Assembly (NCBI RefSeq): GCF_021043375.1
Contig: NZ_JAJNDV010000005.1
Coordinates: 62,001-126,000 of the forward strand
Length of the DNA stretch: 64,000 nt
Reading direction: 5' to 3'
From: Sphingomonas sp. IC-56
Lineage (GTDB): Bacteria; Pseudomonadota; Alphaproteobacteria; Sphingomonadales; Sphingomonadaceae
The notes beneath the pieces were generated by a model. That model was not told the origin of the DNA and did not search any database. It worked only from the letters and a program-made list of their open reading frames with translations. Positions 25,366 through 33,177 of the stretch are shown here, in pieces (the stretch's first letter is position 1; each line of letters opens with the position of its first letter). The position numbers were made by a program, and so were the translations under genes.

Positions 25366-25929
25366 ATGATCGTCAGCCTTGTCGCGGCGCTGCTCGCCGC
25401 GGCTCCCCAGGATGCGCCCGCCGCGTCGCTGCCATCGCGCGAACGGCGCCAGGAACTGCTGTTCGAGGCCGCGCGCGCCGGCCGTGTCGATCTGATCGAC
25501 CCTCTGGTGAAGACCGGCGCAGACCTGAACGGCTATGACAAGCGCGGCTTCACGCCCCTGATCCTCGCTGCCTACAATGGCCAGGCCGCTGCCGTGGACG
25601 CCCTGATCCAGCGCGGCGCCGACCCGTGCAAGCCCGACGCCGCCCAGGGCAACACCGCCCAGATGGGCGTAGCGTTCAAAGGCGACGACACCCTGGCCGC
25701 ACGGCTCCTCAAGGAAAAGTGCGACGTCAACGCCCGCAACAAGGCAGGCCAGACCGCACTGATGATGGCCGCCCTGTTCCGCCGTGAAAAGCAGATCGAA
25801 CTGCTCCTCGCCGCCGGCGCCGACCCCACCCTAACCGACGCCGAAGGCCGCTCCGCTGCCACGGTAGCAGCAGGGCAGGGCAGCGAAGCCGTAGCTCGCC
25901 GCCTTGAAAACGGGCGCGAGAACCGCTGA
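25366..25929 (+). CDS. Exported ankyrin-repeat protein downstream of catalase (AnkB-like), 187 aa
   Basis: Signal peptide MIVSLVAALLAAAPQDAPAA, then ankyrin repeats: RGFTPLILAAYNGQAAAVDA, a middle degenerate repeat with AQMGVAFKGDDTLAARLL, and AGQTALMMAALFRREKQIE. The ATG at 25366 has AAAGGA ten bases upstream; a longer frame from 25330 lacks a signal. It lies 70 bases downstream of the catalase on the same strand. In Pseudomonas aeruginosa the periplasmic ankyrin AnkB is needed for full KatB activity; the same job is inferred here. Confidence 0.87.
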   Translation: MIVSLVAALLAAAPQDAPAASLPSRERRQELLFEAARAGRVDLIDPLVKTGADLNGYDKRGFTPLILAAYNGQAAAVDALIQRGADPCKPDAAQGNTAQMGVAFKGDDTLAARLLKEKCDVNARNKAGQTALMMAALFRREKQIELLLAAGADPTLTDAEGRSAATVAAGQGSEAVARRLENGRENR

Positions 25930-26049
25930 TCGTAGGCGCCAGGTAAATGGCGGTGAAGTTGAGCCATGTTTGCTGCGCGGATCCGCCGGAGATCAACCGT
26001 GCTCTCATGAACCGCAACGCGCCTCAACATTGATCTTGTAAGTCGAGCC

Positions 26050-26886
26050 ATGTTCTGTGATGCTTCGGCAATGCTATTCCTGATCGCATTAGCAGCTGGT
26101 TTTCTGCCGGTGACAGTCGCTACGCCAGTATCTGCGCAACAGTCAGATGCGAAGAGTTCGGCCGACGTGGTTGTAACGGGAAAGAAACAGCGGGAAGAAC
26201 GAACCGCTGGTGCGGTTACCGCGCTGGATGAGTACTCCGTGCGCTTCGCTAGGTGTGCCAAGAAGGTCGATATAAGGCTTCTTCACAAGATCATCGACGG
26301 CGAGCCTTACAGCTCACCCAGTCAATATGCCCTTGATCGTGCCATACGGACGAACATGGGCTGTTATATGGGTTATCACACGCCGGGCTCTCCCGAACCC
26401 TATTACGGCGTGTGCAACGCGATCGATAACCACGCCTATCGTTTCCGCCTGCCCGTGTGCAGGGCGCCGTACGACCGGGCGGCACTGGTTGCAGAGGCCA
26501 TCGCGCGCTACGCGCCCGACGTGCGGCTTACCAAGACGCAGACCATGAACGTGCAGGTCCAGGCGCGTCTGGGCGCGCGCGAAAAGCAGCGCAACAGGCT
26601 GCGTCCGCTGACGGAGCGTCAATATGTCGCCGTGACATTGTGCATGGTCGGCAATGCTCCCGAAGCCGCCGCCGACCTGGTTCATAATAATCGTTCGTCG
26701 AAACTGCAAAAGTCCGCAGCCGATCGGCTGATTGAAGAAACGTCGGAATGCACGGGCGATGCGAAAGAGCTTAAGATCGACCGGGTCGAGTTCCGGAACT
26801 ATGTAGTCGACGCGTTTTACAGCTGGCTGGTGGCGGCGAGGAATGTCCCCTCACTGCTTCCGCTGCCGCCCGATCAACACAGCTGA
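26050..26886 (+). CDS. Secreted protein of unknown function with VVTG box, 278 aa
   Basis: Not recognised. Hydrophobic N-terminus then a signal-like cut (PVSAQQ), followed by SADVVVTGKKQREER, which resembles the plug entrance of TonB-dependent receptors although no barrel follows. Then an alpha-rich globular domain with several cysteines (RCAKK, MGCYMG, YGVCN, PVCRAPYD, ECTGD), probably disulfide-bonded. A second ATG at 26071 is possible as start. The gene and its upstream gap are visibly richer in A and T than the neighbours, suggesting different origin. Confidence 0.7.
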   Translation: MFCDASAMLFLIALAAGFLPVTVATPVSAQQSDAKSSADVVVTGKKQREERTAGAVTALDEYSVRFARCAKKVDIRLLHKIIDGEPYSSPSQYALDRAIRTNMGCYMGYHTPGSPEPYYGVCNAIDNHAYRFRLPVCRAPYDRAALVAEAIARYAPDVRLTKTQTMNVQVQARLGAREKQRNRLRPLTERQYVAVTLCMVGNAPEAAADLVHNNRSSKLQKSAADRLIEETSECTGDAKELKIDRVEFRNYVVDAFYSWLVAARNVPSLLPLPPDQHS

Positions 26887-26967
26887 GCCCTCGCCTGGCA
26901 GTTACTGAGCCCCTGTGAGTGCCCGCCTTATCTTGCCAACACACCTGGAACGTCCCATATCCGGGCC

Positions 26968-27195
26968 ATGCTGAACATCCTCTCCATCCTCATCGGCCTG
27001 GTGGCGCTGCCCTTCGCGGTGGTCGGCATCATCCCGATCCCGCTGCTCCCGCTGATCAACTGGATTGCCTTGCCCATCGCGATCGTCGGTACGGTCGTCG
27101 GCATGGCCTCGCGCAGCAATGGCGGGCGCAACTTCAACCTGGTGATTGTGCTGATCTCCGGCCTGCGCGTCATGCTGACCGGCGGCATCATCTAA
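26968..27195 (+). CDS. Small hydrophobic membrane protein, 75 aa
   Basis: Two or three hydrophobic spans: ILIGLVALPFAVVGIIPIPL, INWIALPIAIVGTVVGMAS and VIVLISGLRVMLTGGII, joined by an RSNGGRN loop. Resembles small stress membrane proteins only in general character; no family name. A hairpin terminator follows at 27210. Confidence 0.72.
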   Translation: MLNILSILIGLVALPFAVVGIIPIPLLPLINWIALPIAIVGTVVGMASRSNGGRNFNLVIVLISGLRVMLTGGII

Positions 27196-27209
27196 CCGGA
27201 TACGAAAAG

Positions 27210-27233
27210 AGCCCGGCGGTTTCCCGCCGGGCT
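27210..27233. terminator. Hairpin terminator between convergent small genes
   Basis: AGCCCGGCGG-TTTC-CCGCCGGGCT, a perfect ten-base stem. On the minus strand it is followed by CTTTTCG, so it can end the Gly-zipper transcript, and it lies 14 bases after the stop of the plus-strand gene. Confidence 0.85.
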
Positions 27234-27259
27234 CCCTCTCGCCTGCGTGGCAGAGATGG

Positions 27260-27748
27260 TTAGCGGCAGCGCACGTTGCCACGGTCGACCGAAGAGCCGA
27301 GCGCCGCGCCGGCTGCCGCACCCAACAGCGTGCCCAGCGTCGACGAACGGCCGTTGGACAGCGCGTTGCCGAACAGGCCGCCAGCCACGCCACCGACGAT
27401 CAGGCCGGTCGTGCCGTCATTGCGGCGGCAATAATATTGTCCGTTGCGGCCGCGATAAATGCGGTCATTCCGGGTCAGGCGCCGCTCGCGGTAATAGCGG
27501 CCGTCGCGATAATACTGATCCGCGTAATAGGTGCGCTGGCCGGGACCGGGGCGATTATAATCGTAGTTCCGGTAACGGCGCCAATCGTTGCGCGTGTCGC
27601 GGCGGTCACGCCGGTCCCGCCAGTCCTGGTCCATCGCGGCAGTAACGGCGGCGGCACTCACCATCGTGGTTGCCGGGGCGGCAGTGGCCGCGGGGATCGC
27701 GGCGGGGACAGTCACGGCAGCCAGCGTGGCGGCAAGAAGAAAACGCAT
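27260..27748 (-). CDS. Glycine-zipper 2TM-domain envelope protein, 162 aa
   Basis: Signal peptide MRFLLAATLAAVTVPAAIPA, then an Arg/Tyr/Asp-rich middle (WRDRRDRRDTRNDWRRYRNY, YYRDGRYYRER), and a C-terminal glycine zipper (GLIVGGVAGGLFGNALS and LLGAAAGAALGSSVDRG) as in 17-kDa surface antigen-like proteins. CRRNDGTTGLIVGG is the usual junction. Likely outer-membrane associated. Stand-alone gene; start ATG at 27748. Confidence 0.85.
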   Translation of the reverse strand: MRFLLAATLAAVTVPAAIPAATAAPATTMVSAAAVTAAMDQDWRDRRDRRDTRNDWRRYRNYDYNRPGPGQRTYYADQYYRDGRYYRERRLTRNDRIYRGRNGQYYCRRNDGTTGLIVGGVAGGLFGNALSNGRSSTLGTLLGAAAGAALGSSVDRGNVRCR

Positions 27749-27808
27749 CGTTGCGACTCCATGTCGTTGTCGATGCGGTTTGAACGTGCCGCCCGTTTGC
27801 GCGGTTGC

Positions 27809-27835
27809 GTGAACGAAAAACTACCTCCCGTTCAC
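27809..27835. repeat. Inverted repeat GTGAACG / CGTTCAC
   Basis: Seven-base perfect arms 13 bases apart, between the glycine-zipper gene start and the mannose isomerase stop, both on the minus strand. It could be a terminator stem for the isomerase or an operator of the zipper gene. Confidence 0.3.
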
Positions 27836-27848
27836 CTGCCGTCCAGCA

Positions 27849-28673
27849 TCAGATGCGCGTGGCACCGGGATAGGCGAACAGCAGGTCGCTGCCCATTTCG
27901 GCATGCAGTTCGCATCCACCATGCAGCGTCACGCACTCGCCCGCGCGGAACGGCACGCCGTCCACCACGCCTTCGCCGGCAACCGGGATCAGCCAGCCGG
28001 TCGTGCCTTCTGGCACCGTGAGCGTGCGGTGCCCACCCGCCCAGCGCTCCAGCACGAACTTGGGGCCTTCGACCAGGATGGTGCGGTCCTCGGCCACCTT
28101 GCCCGGCATCGGGTGCGGCACGAACGGCCGTGCGTCCGACACCGCCACGCCTTCGTCCAGGTGCAGCTCGCGCGGACGGCCATAATCGTACAGGCGATAG
28201 GTCGTGTCGCTGTTCTGCTGGATCTCGATCAGGGTAATGCCCGCACCGATCGCATGCACCGTCCCCGAGGGCGCATAGAAGAAGTCTCCGGCCTTGACGG
28301 GCTTCCAGTCGAGCAGATCCTCGATCGACCCGTCCAGCGCCGCGGCGCGCAGCGTCTCGCCGTCCACCGGTGCCTTGGTACCCAGCGCGATGGTGGAGTC
28401 CGGCTCGGCCGCCAGGATTACCCAGCACTCATCCTTGCCTCGCGGCAGCCCGCGCGCATGTGCCTGTTCGTCGTCGGGATGGACCTGGACCGACAGCTTT
28501 TCGGACGTGAACAGATATTTGATCAGCAGGTCGGGCGTGCTGTCGCCCGGCGTCTGGAACCAGACCTCGCCCACCGGCTCGCCGTCCGCCGCCGGATCGG
28601 CAAAGCCTGGATACAGGCTGTGGCGGCCCCAGGGCTTCTCGACGCGGTGAGTGGCAAGCAGAGTGGCGGTCAC
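27849..28673 (-). CDS. Class I mannose-6-phosphate isomerase, 274 aa
   Basis: Zinc cupin isomerase interconverting Man6P and Fru6P, feeding GDP-mannose and polysaccharide synthesis. VEKPWGRHSLYP, SVQVHPDDEQAHARGL (metal His), and SGTVHAIGAGITLIEIQQ with a DTTYRLYDYGR strand are characteristic of the short bacterial class. I chose the GTG at 28673 (VTATLLATHRVEKPWG) because GGAGAA lies about six bases before it; another GTG at 28712 would add 13 residues. No sugar operon adjacent. Confidence 0.92.
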   Translation of the reverse strand: MTATLLATHRVEKPWGRHSLYPGFADPAADGEPVGEVWFQTPGDSTPDLLIKYLFTSEKLSVQVHPDDEQAHARGLPRGKDECWVILAAEPDSTIALGTKAPVDGETLRAAALDGSIEDLLDWKPVKAGDFFYAPSGTVHAIGAGITLIEIQQNSDTTYRLYDYGRPRELHLDEGVAVSDARPFVPHPMPGKVAEDRTILVEGPKFVLERWAGGHRTLTVPEGTTGWLIPVAGEGVVDGVPFRAGECVTLHGGCELHAEMGSDLLFAYPGATRI

Positions 28674-28874
28674 GGTTCTTCTCCGAAACGGGGAGGGGAG
28701 TTCGCGCACCACCTAGGAGCGGCCCGGAAGAACGGCAATGGTGCCCTTCTTCGATCCTCCCTCTCCATTGGAGGACTGAAATTGCCCGCCCGACACCGCC
28801 CACCAACCCTCCGCCGCAATCCCGCCCCGAAAAGGATTGTTTGCCGCCACGCCGCTGGGCTAAGACGCCAACCC

Positions 28875-29747
28875 ATGCGTAACTCCCTGTCGCGCGCCGC
28901 CGCGCTCGTGCTTCTCCCGGTCCTCGCTTTCTCCGCCGCCGGCTGTGCCCGCAGCGGGGGCGGCAATGCCGACCTGCCTTATGTCGCCCGCGACGTCGGC
29001 ACGCTCTACACGGCGGCCAAGGACCGGCTCGACCGGCGCCAGTACAAGCTGGCCGCCGCGCTGTTCGATGAGGTCGAGCGCCAGCATCCCTATTCGATCT
29101 GGGCCCGCCGCGCGCAGCTAATGGGTGCGTTCAGCTATTATCTGAACGGCGATTACCCCCAATCGATCGCCTCGGCACAGCGCTTCCTGGCCGTCCACCC
29201 GGGCAACCGCGACGCGCCCTACGCTTATTACCTGATCGGCTTGAGCTATTACGAGCAGATCGCCGACGTGACGCGCGATCAGAAGATCACGCAGCAGGCG
29301 CTCGATTCGCTCGGCGAGCTCACCCGCCGCTACCCCAACACCCGCTACGCCGCCGACGCGCGGCTCAAGATGGACCTGGTCCGCGACCACCTGGCGGGCA
29401 AGGAAATGGAGATTGGCCGCTTCTATCAGAGCCGTGGGCAGTGGCTCGCCTCCACCAGCCGCTTCCGTTCGGTGGTCGACAATTACCAGATGACCACTCA
29501 CGTGCCCGAAGCGCTGCTGCGCCTGACCGAGAGCTATCTGAACCTTGGCCTGCCCGGCGAAGCGAACAAGGCTGCGGCGGTGCTCGGCGCCAATTACCCT
29601 GGCACGGACTGGTACAAGCGCGCTTACGAGGTGATGCAGGACAATCGCGAAAAGCTCGCCGAAGCGCAGGTCCAGGCACAGGCCCCGGCACCCGCTCCCG
29701 CGCCGGCGCCGGCCCCGGCACAGCCCCAGGCGACGCCGGCCGGCTGA
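28875..29747 (+). CDS. bamD: BamD, outer-membrane protein assembly lipoprotein, 290 aa
   Basis: Essential lipoprotein of the BAM complex. Lipobox SAAGC in MRNSLSRAAALVLLPVLAF..., then five tetratricopeptide-like repeats (YKLAAALFDEVERQHPYS, YPQSIASAQRFLAVHPGN, YYLIGLSYYEQIADVTRDQ, TQQALDSLGELTRRYPNT), the BamD/ComL pattern. The C-terminus ends in an Ala/Pro/Gln repeat tail absent from E. coli BamD. recN follows 54 bases downstream, a common pairing. Confidence 0.95.
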   Translation: MRNSLSRAAALVLLPVLAFSAAGCARSGGGNADLPYVARDVGTLYTAAKDRLDRRQYKLAAALFDEVERQHPYSIWARRAQLMGAFSYYLNGDYPQSIASAQRFLAVHPGNRDAPYAYYLIGLSYYEQIADVTRDQKITQQALDSLGELTRRYPNTRYAADARLKMDLVRDHLAGKEMEIGRFYQSRGQWLASTSRFRSVVDNYQMTTHVPEALLRLTESYLNLGLPGEANKAAAVLGANYPGTDWYKRAYEVMQDNREKLAEAQVQAQAPAPAPAPAPAPAQPQATPAG

Positions 29748-29801
29748 AAAGCGGGCGTGACGGCTTCCGTTCGCGCTGTGTTCCTGCGATAAGCCGCGGC
29801 G

Positions 29802-31463
29802 ATGCTGACGGCGCTCTCCATTCGCGACGTGGTCCTGATCGAGGCGCTGGACCTCGAATTCGGCCATGGCCTGGGCGTGCTCACCGGGGAAACCGGCGCG
29901 GGCAAGTCGATCCTGCTCGACGCGCTGGGTCTGGCGCTGGGCGCGCGCGGCGATAGCGGCCTGGTCCGCCAGGGCGCGGCGCAGGCAGTGGTCACCGCCA
30001 GCTTCGACACGCCCGCGCAGGATGGCGGCATCGCCAATCTGCTCGCCCAGAACGGCCTCGACCTCGAACCAGGCGAACCCCTGATCATCCGCCGCATCGT
30101 CAAGGCCGACGGCGGCAGCCGCGCCTTCGTGAACGACCAGCCCGCCTCAGCGGGGCTCTTGCGCGAACTCGGTCCCCATCTGGTCGAGATCCACGGCCAG
30201 CATGACGACCGCGGCCTGTTGAACGCCCGCGGCCACCGCGCGCTGCTCGACGCCTTTGCCCGGCTCGACACCGGCACCATCGCGGTCGCGCACCGCGCCT
30301 GGCGCCAGGCCGAGGACGCGCTCGCCGCCGCCCGCGCCGAGCAGGATCTCGCCGAGCGCGACCGCGAATGGCTCGACCATGCCGTTGCCGAGCTGCGCAG
30401 CCTCGCGCCCGAGCCGGGCGAGGAAGAGCGCCTGGCCGAACGCCGCGCCACCATGCAGCGCGGCGAAAAGATCGCCACCGAACTCCAGTCGATCGCCGAA
30501 CTGCTCGACGGTTCCGAAGGCGGCCTCAGCCAGCTGCGCCAGGCCGCGCGCATCCTGGAACGCATCGCCGAGGGGCATGACGCGCTCGCCGAGGCGCTCG
30601 CCGCAATCGATCGCGCCCTCACCGAAGCCGGCACGGCGCAGGACTCGATCGACGCTGCCGCCGAAGCCCTCGCCTTCGACCCCGCCGCGCTCGAAGCCGA
30701 CGAGACCCGCCTGTTCGACCTGCGCGGCCTAGCGCGCAAACACCGCGTCCAGCCCGACGACCTGCCCGCGCTGCTCGACGAACTCGCCGCCCGGCTCGAC
30801 CGCCTCGAAAGCGGCGGCGCCGGCATTGCCAAACTGGAACGCGCGGTGAGCGAAACCCACGCCGCCTATGCCGCCGCCGCCCGCACCCTGTCGCAGGCCC
30901 GGCAACAGGCCGCCGCCCGCCTCGACGCGGCCGTCGAAACCGAGCTCAAGCCGCTGAAGCTCGACGCCGCCCGTTTCCGCACGGTGGTCGAGCCGCTCGA
31001 CGAAGCGCAATGGACCGCGACTGGCATGGACCGCGTCGAGTTCGCCGTCTCGACCAATCCCGGCGCGCCCTTCGCCCCGCTCATCAAGATCGCCTCGGGC
31101 GGCGAATTGTCGCGCTTCATCCTCGCGCTAAAGGTCGCGCTCGCCGAACAGGCCGGTGCCGCCACGCTGATCTTCGACGAGATCGATCGCGGCGTCGGCG
31201 GCGCCGTCGCCAGCGCGATCGGCGACCGCCTCGCGCGTCTCGCCGGGACCGCCCAGGTCCTTGTGGTCACCCACAGCCCCCAGGTCGCCGCGCGCGGCAC
31301 CCAGCACCTGCTGATCGCCAAGAGCCATGACGGCACCGTCACCCGCACCGGCGTCACCCCGCTCACCGACGCCCAGCGCCGCGAGGAAATCGCCCGCATG
31401 CTCTCCGGCGCCGAAATCACCGACGAAGCCCGCGCCCAGGCGCAGCGCCTCCTCGCGGCATAA
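29802..31463 (+). CDS. recN: DNA repair protein RecN, 553 aa
   Basis: SMC-like ATPase in double-strand break repair. N-terminal Walker A GETGAGKSILLDAL, a long coiled-coil middle (QAEDALAAARAEQDLAERD and others), then the C-terminal half with IASGGELSRFILALK signature, DEIDRGVGGAVASAIG Walker B, and VVTHSPQVAARG. Length normal. Cotranscribed with bamD. Confidence 0.97.
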   Translation: MLTALSIRDVVLIEALDLEFGHGLGVLTGETGAGKSILLDALGLALGARGDSGLVRQGAAQAVVTASFDTPAQDGGIANLLAQNGLDLEPGEPLIIRRIVKADGGSRAFVNDQPASAGLLRELGPHLVEIHGQHDDRGLLNARGHRALLDAFARLDTGTIAVAHRAWRQAEDALAAARAEQDLAERDREWLDHAVAELRSLAPEPGEEERLAERRATMQRGEKIATELQSIAELLDGSEGGLSQLRQAARILERIAEGHDALAEALAAIDRALTEAGTAQDSIDAAAEALAFDPAALEADETRLFDLRGLARKHRVQPDDLPALLDELAARLDRLESGGAGIAKLERAVSETHAAYAAAARTLSQARQQAAARLDAAVETELKPLKLDAARFRTVVEPLDEAQWTATGMDRVEFAVSTNPGAPFAPLIKIASGGELSRFILALKVALAEQAGAATLIFDEIDRGVGGAVASAIGDRLARLAGTAQVLVVTHSPQVAARGTQHLLIAKSHDGTVTRTGVTPLTDAQRREEIARMLSGAEITDEARAQAQRLLAA

Positions 31464-31501
31464 GCAGGTAGGCCGGCCTCTCTCCAAGCGGGCCGACGGA
31501 A

Positions 31502-31951
31502 CTACCCCGCAAACCGCGCAACAAACCCCCGCGCTCGCGAGCCCAGCCCCTCCGGCAGCGCCCCAACCGCAAACGCCGCCACGGCCTCCACCTCCAGCGA
31601 CCGCCGCCCCCGATACACCGCGCCCTCGACCAGAAACACGCGCACCGTATCCCGCTTGTAATCAATCACATGCTCGAACCGCGCGACCTCGGCGATCGAC
31701 CGGCACGCCGTCAGCCCGATCTCCTCGCGCAACTCCCGCAGCATCGCCGCCTGCGCATCCTCCCCACGCTTCAGCCCGCCGCCCGGCAAGTGCCACCCCG
31801 CCCGATAGGACAGCCGCACCAGCACCACTTCGCCGGCCTCGGTCCGCACCACCGCCTGCACGCCTTGGCTATGCGGCCGCGTCACGAACCACAGCATCCG
31901 GCACAGCCGATGATAGGCGGACACAGCGAAACGGATGAACCAGCGCGGCAT
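31502..31951 (-). CDS. Nudix hydrolase, 149 aa
   Basis: Hydrolyses a nucleoside diphosphate derivative. Nudix box with spacing Gx5Ex7REUxEExGU is complete: GGGLKRGEDAQAAMLREL followed by REEIGL. N-terminus has a hydrophobic/aromatic segment (MPRWFIRFAVSAYHRLCRMLWF), which might attach it to membranes. Substrate unknown. Convergent with recN. Confidence 0.88.
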   Translation of the reverse strand: MPRWFIRFAVSAYHRLCRMLWFVTRPHSQGVQAVVRTEAGEVVLVRLSYRAGWHLPGGGLKRGEDAQAAMLRELREEIGLTACRSIAEVARFEHVIDYKRDTVRVFLVEGAVYRGRRSLEVEAVAAFAVGALPEGLGSRARGFVARFAG

Positions 31952-32040
31952 GGCCGCCAGGATAGGCGACGTACCCAGAAAGCGCGAGGCACCCTTCGCG
32001 CCGCCAAAGCGTTACTGCACGAAAGCGCAGGGAGTTGCTC

Positions 32041-32325
32041 ATGGAAGTCATCCAATTGCCGGTCGGCAAAACCGCCCCACAGGACAGCGACTGCATCCGC
32101 ATCCAGGAATTGGCAGGCGGCAAATTCGAATTGAATGGCTCGGTGCTGCTACGCTGCGGCGATTCCGACGCGGCCGAATCCGTCGCGATGGTCGGCAGCG
32201 AACCCTATACCTCGCCCGCGGACGCCGAATCCGCCGGCCTTGCCTGGGCGGCCGATCACTGTGTCGAGCAGCTCTATGTCGCCCGCTCGGACGGCACCAC
32301 GCCGCTGCCCGACATCATCGACTAG
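32041..32325 (+). CDS. Small protein of unknown function, 94 aa
   Basis: MEVIQLPVGKTAPQDSDCIR, a beta/alpha mix with a C-terminal Trp/His/Cys patch (AWAADHCVEQLYVARSDG). Start ATG at 32041 with GGGAG eleven bases upstream; a TTG six bases earlier is possible. Likely soluble. Stop lies four bases inside the end of the convergent winged-helix gene. Confidence 0.65.
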   Translation: MEVIQLPVGKTAPQDSDCIRIQELAGGKFELNGSVLLRCGDSDAAESVAMVGSEPYTSPADAESAGLAWAADHCVEQLYVARSDGTTPLPDIID

Positions 32326-32618
32326 GCCTTCGCCACCCCGGCAAGCGCGGTAAGCGCCCGCACATGCGCGGCAAAGGCGCGCGCGCCTTCCTTGGTAAGC
32401 GACAGCCAGGTCCGCTGGCGCGAGGCGAGGGTGGCCTTGCGGACGCGGACATAGCCGGCCTCCTCCAGCTGCCGGATATGCTTCGAAAGCACCGAGTCGC
32501 TAACGCCGGTCTCCTCGCGTACCAATGCGAATTCGGCCTCGTCGGTGGCGGACAGCAGCGCGCAGACCTGCAGCCTGAGCGGCGCGTGGATCACCGGATC
32601 GAGCTCCAGCGCAGGCAT
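32322..32618 (-). CDS. Winged-helix transcriptional regulator (HTH_34-type), 98 aa
   Basis: Compact DNA-binding protein. LDPVIHAPLRLQVCALLSAT starts the domain, the recognition helix is GVSDSVLSKHIRQLEEAGY and the wing is KATLASRQRTWLSLTKEG. This matches the MarR/ArsR-like subtype that usually sits beside its target membrane gene. The ATG at 32618 overlaps the stop of the membrane gene upstream by one base. Its likely operator is the nested palindrome at 33092-33162. Confidence 0.9.
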   Translation of the reverse strand: MPALELDPVIHAPLRLQVCALLSATDEAEFALVREETGVSDSVLSKHIRQLEEAGYVRVRKATLASRQRTWLSLTKEGARAFAAHVRALTALAGVAKA

Positions 32619-33064
32619 CAGAGCTCCCGCACCATGTCGCGCCGCCACGCCCGGTCCCATGCCGCGCTGGCCCAGGCGGCAAACAGCCCCAGCGCCACCC
32701 CACAAAGGATCGGTCCCCAAACGGGCGCCGGGCCACTGCGCAGGCCCGCTGCCACGGCAAAGGCAAGCATATACGCCACCAGCAGCCATGCCGTAACTCG
32801 CCGCGTCGAGCCTGCGCGATAGCCGCTCACCGACAGGCCCGAAATCCGCTGCCACAACAGGTACAGCCCCACCGTCCAGATCAGCGCCAGCACCATGCCT
32901 GCTGGAATCCACGAGTCGGGCAGCGCCAGGCTCGCTACCGTCGCCCCGCACCCCAGCCCATAGCCGGGCGCATACCAGGCCGGCGTTCCCGCGCGCGCCG
33001 CCAGTCGGGCTCGCGTCTGCGCGGCCATCGCCAATGCTTCCTTGGGATCGAACTCGCTGTCCAT
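32618..33064 (-). CDS. Four-helix membrane protein partner of winged-helix regulator, 148 aa
   Basis: MDSEFDPKEALAMAAQTRARLA (soluble N-terminus), then hydrophobic helices: WIPAGMVLALIWTVGLYLLW, AWLLVAYMLAFAVAAGLRSG, VWGPILCGVALGLFAAWAS. Start at 33064 is chosen because GGAAGG lies about eight bases before it; an ATG at 33070 is possible. First gene of a two-gene unit with the regulator. Role unknown; such pairs may sense a membrane condition. Confidence 0.78.
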   Translation of the reverse strand: MDSEFDPKEALAMAAQTRARLAARAGTPAWYAPGYGLGCGATVASLALPDSWIPAGMVLALIWTVGLYLLWQRISGLSVSGYRAGSTRRVTAWLLVAYMLAFAVAAGLRSGPAPVWGPILCGVALGLFAAWASAAWDRAWRRDMVREL

Positions 33065-33091
33065 GATCATCCTTCCACCGATCACGCTAGC

Positions 33092-33162
33092 GTCACTTTC
33101 CACAACGTCAAGTTACGACTTGACGACTCGGAAAGTCACGGTCAGTTTCCACATCGGAAAGT
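33092..33162. promoter_or_regulatory. Nested palindromic operator region
   Basis: CGTCAAG-TTACGA-CTTGACG (33106-33125) has perfect arms, and outer arms ACTTTCC (33095-33101) and GGAAAGT (33130-33136) share exactly the same centre. A second TTTCC-ACATC-GGAAA palindrome follows at 33147-33161. It fills the divergent gap between the membrane/regulator operon and the CPBP gene, the expected place for the regulator to bind both promoters. Confidence 0.7.
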
Positions 33163-33177
33163 GATTGGAGGAAGCCG

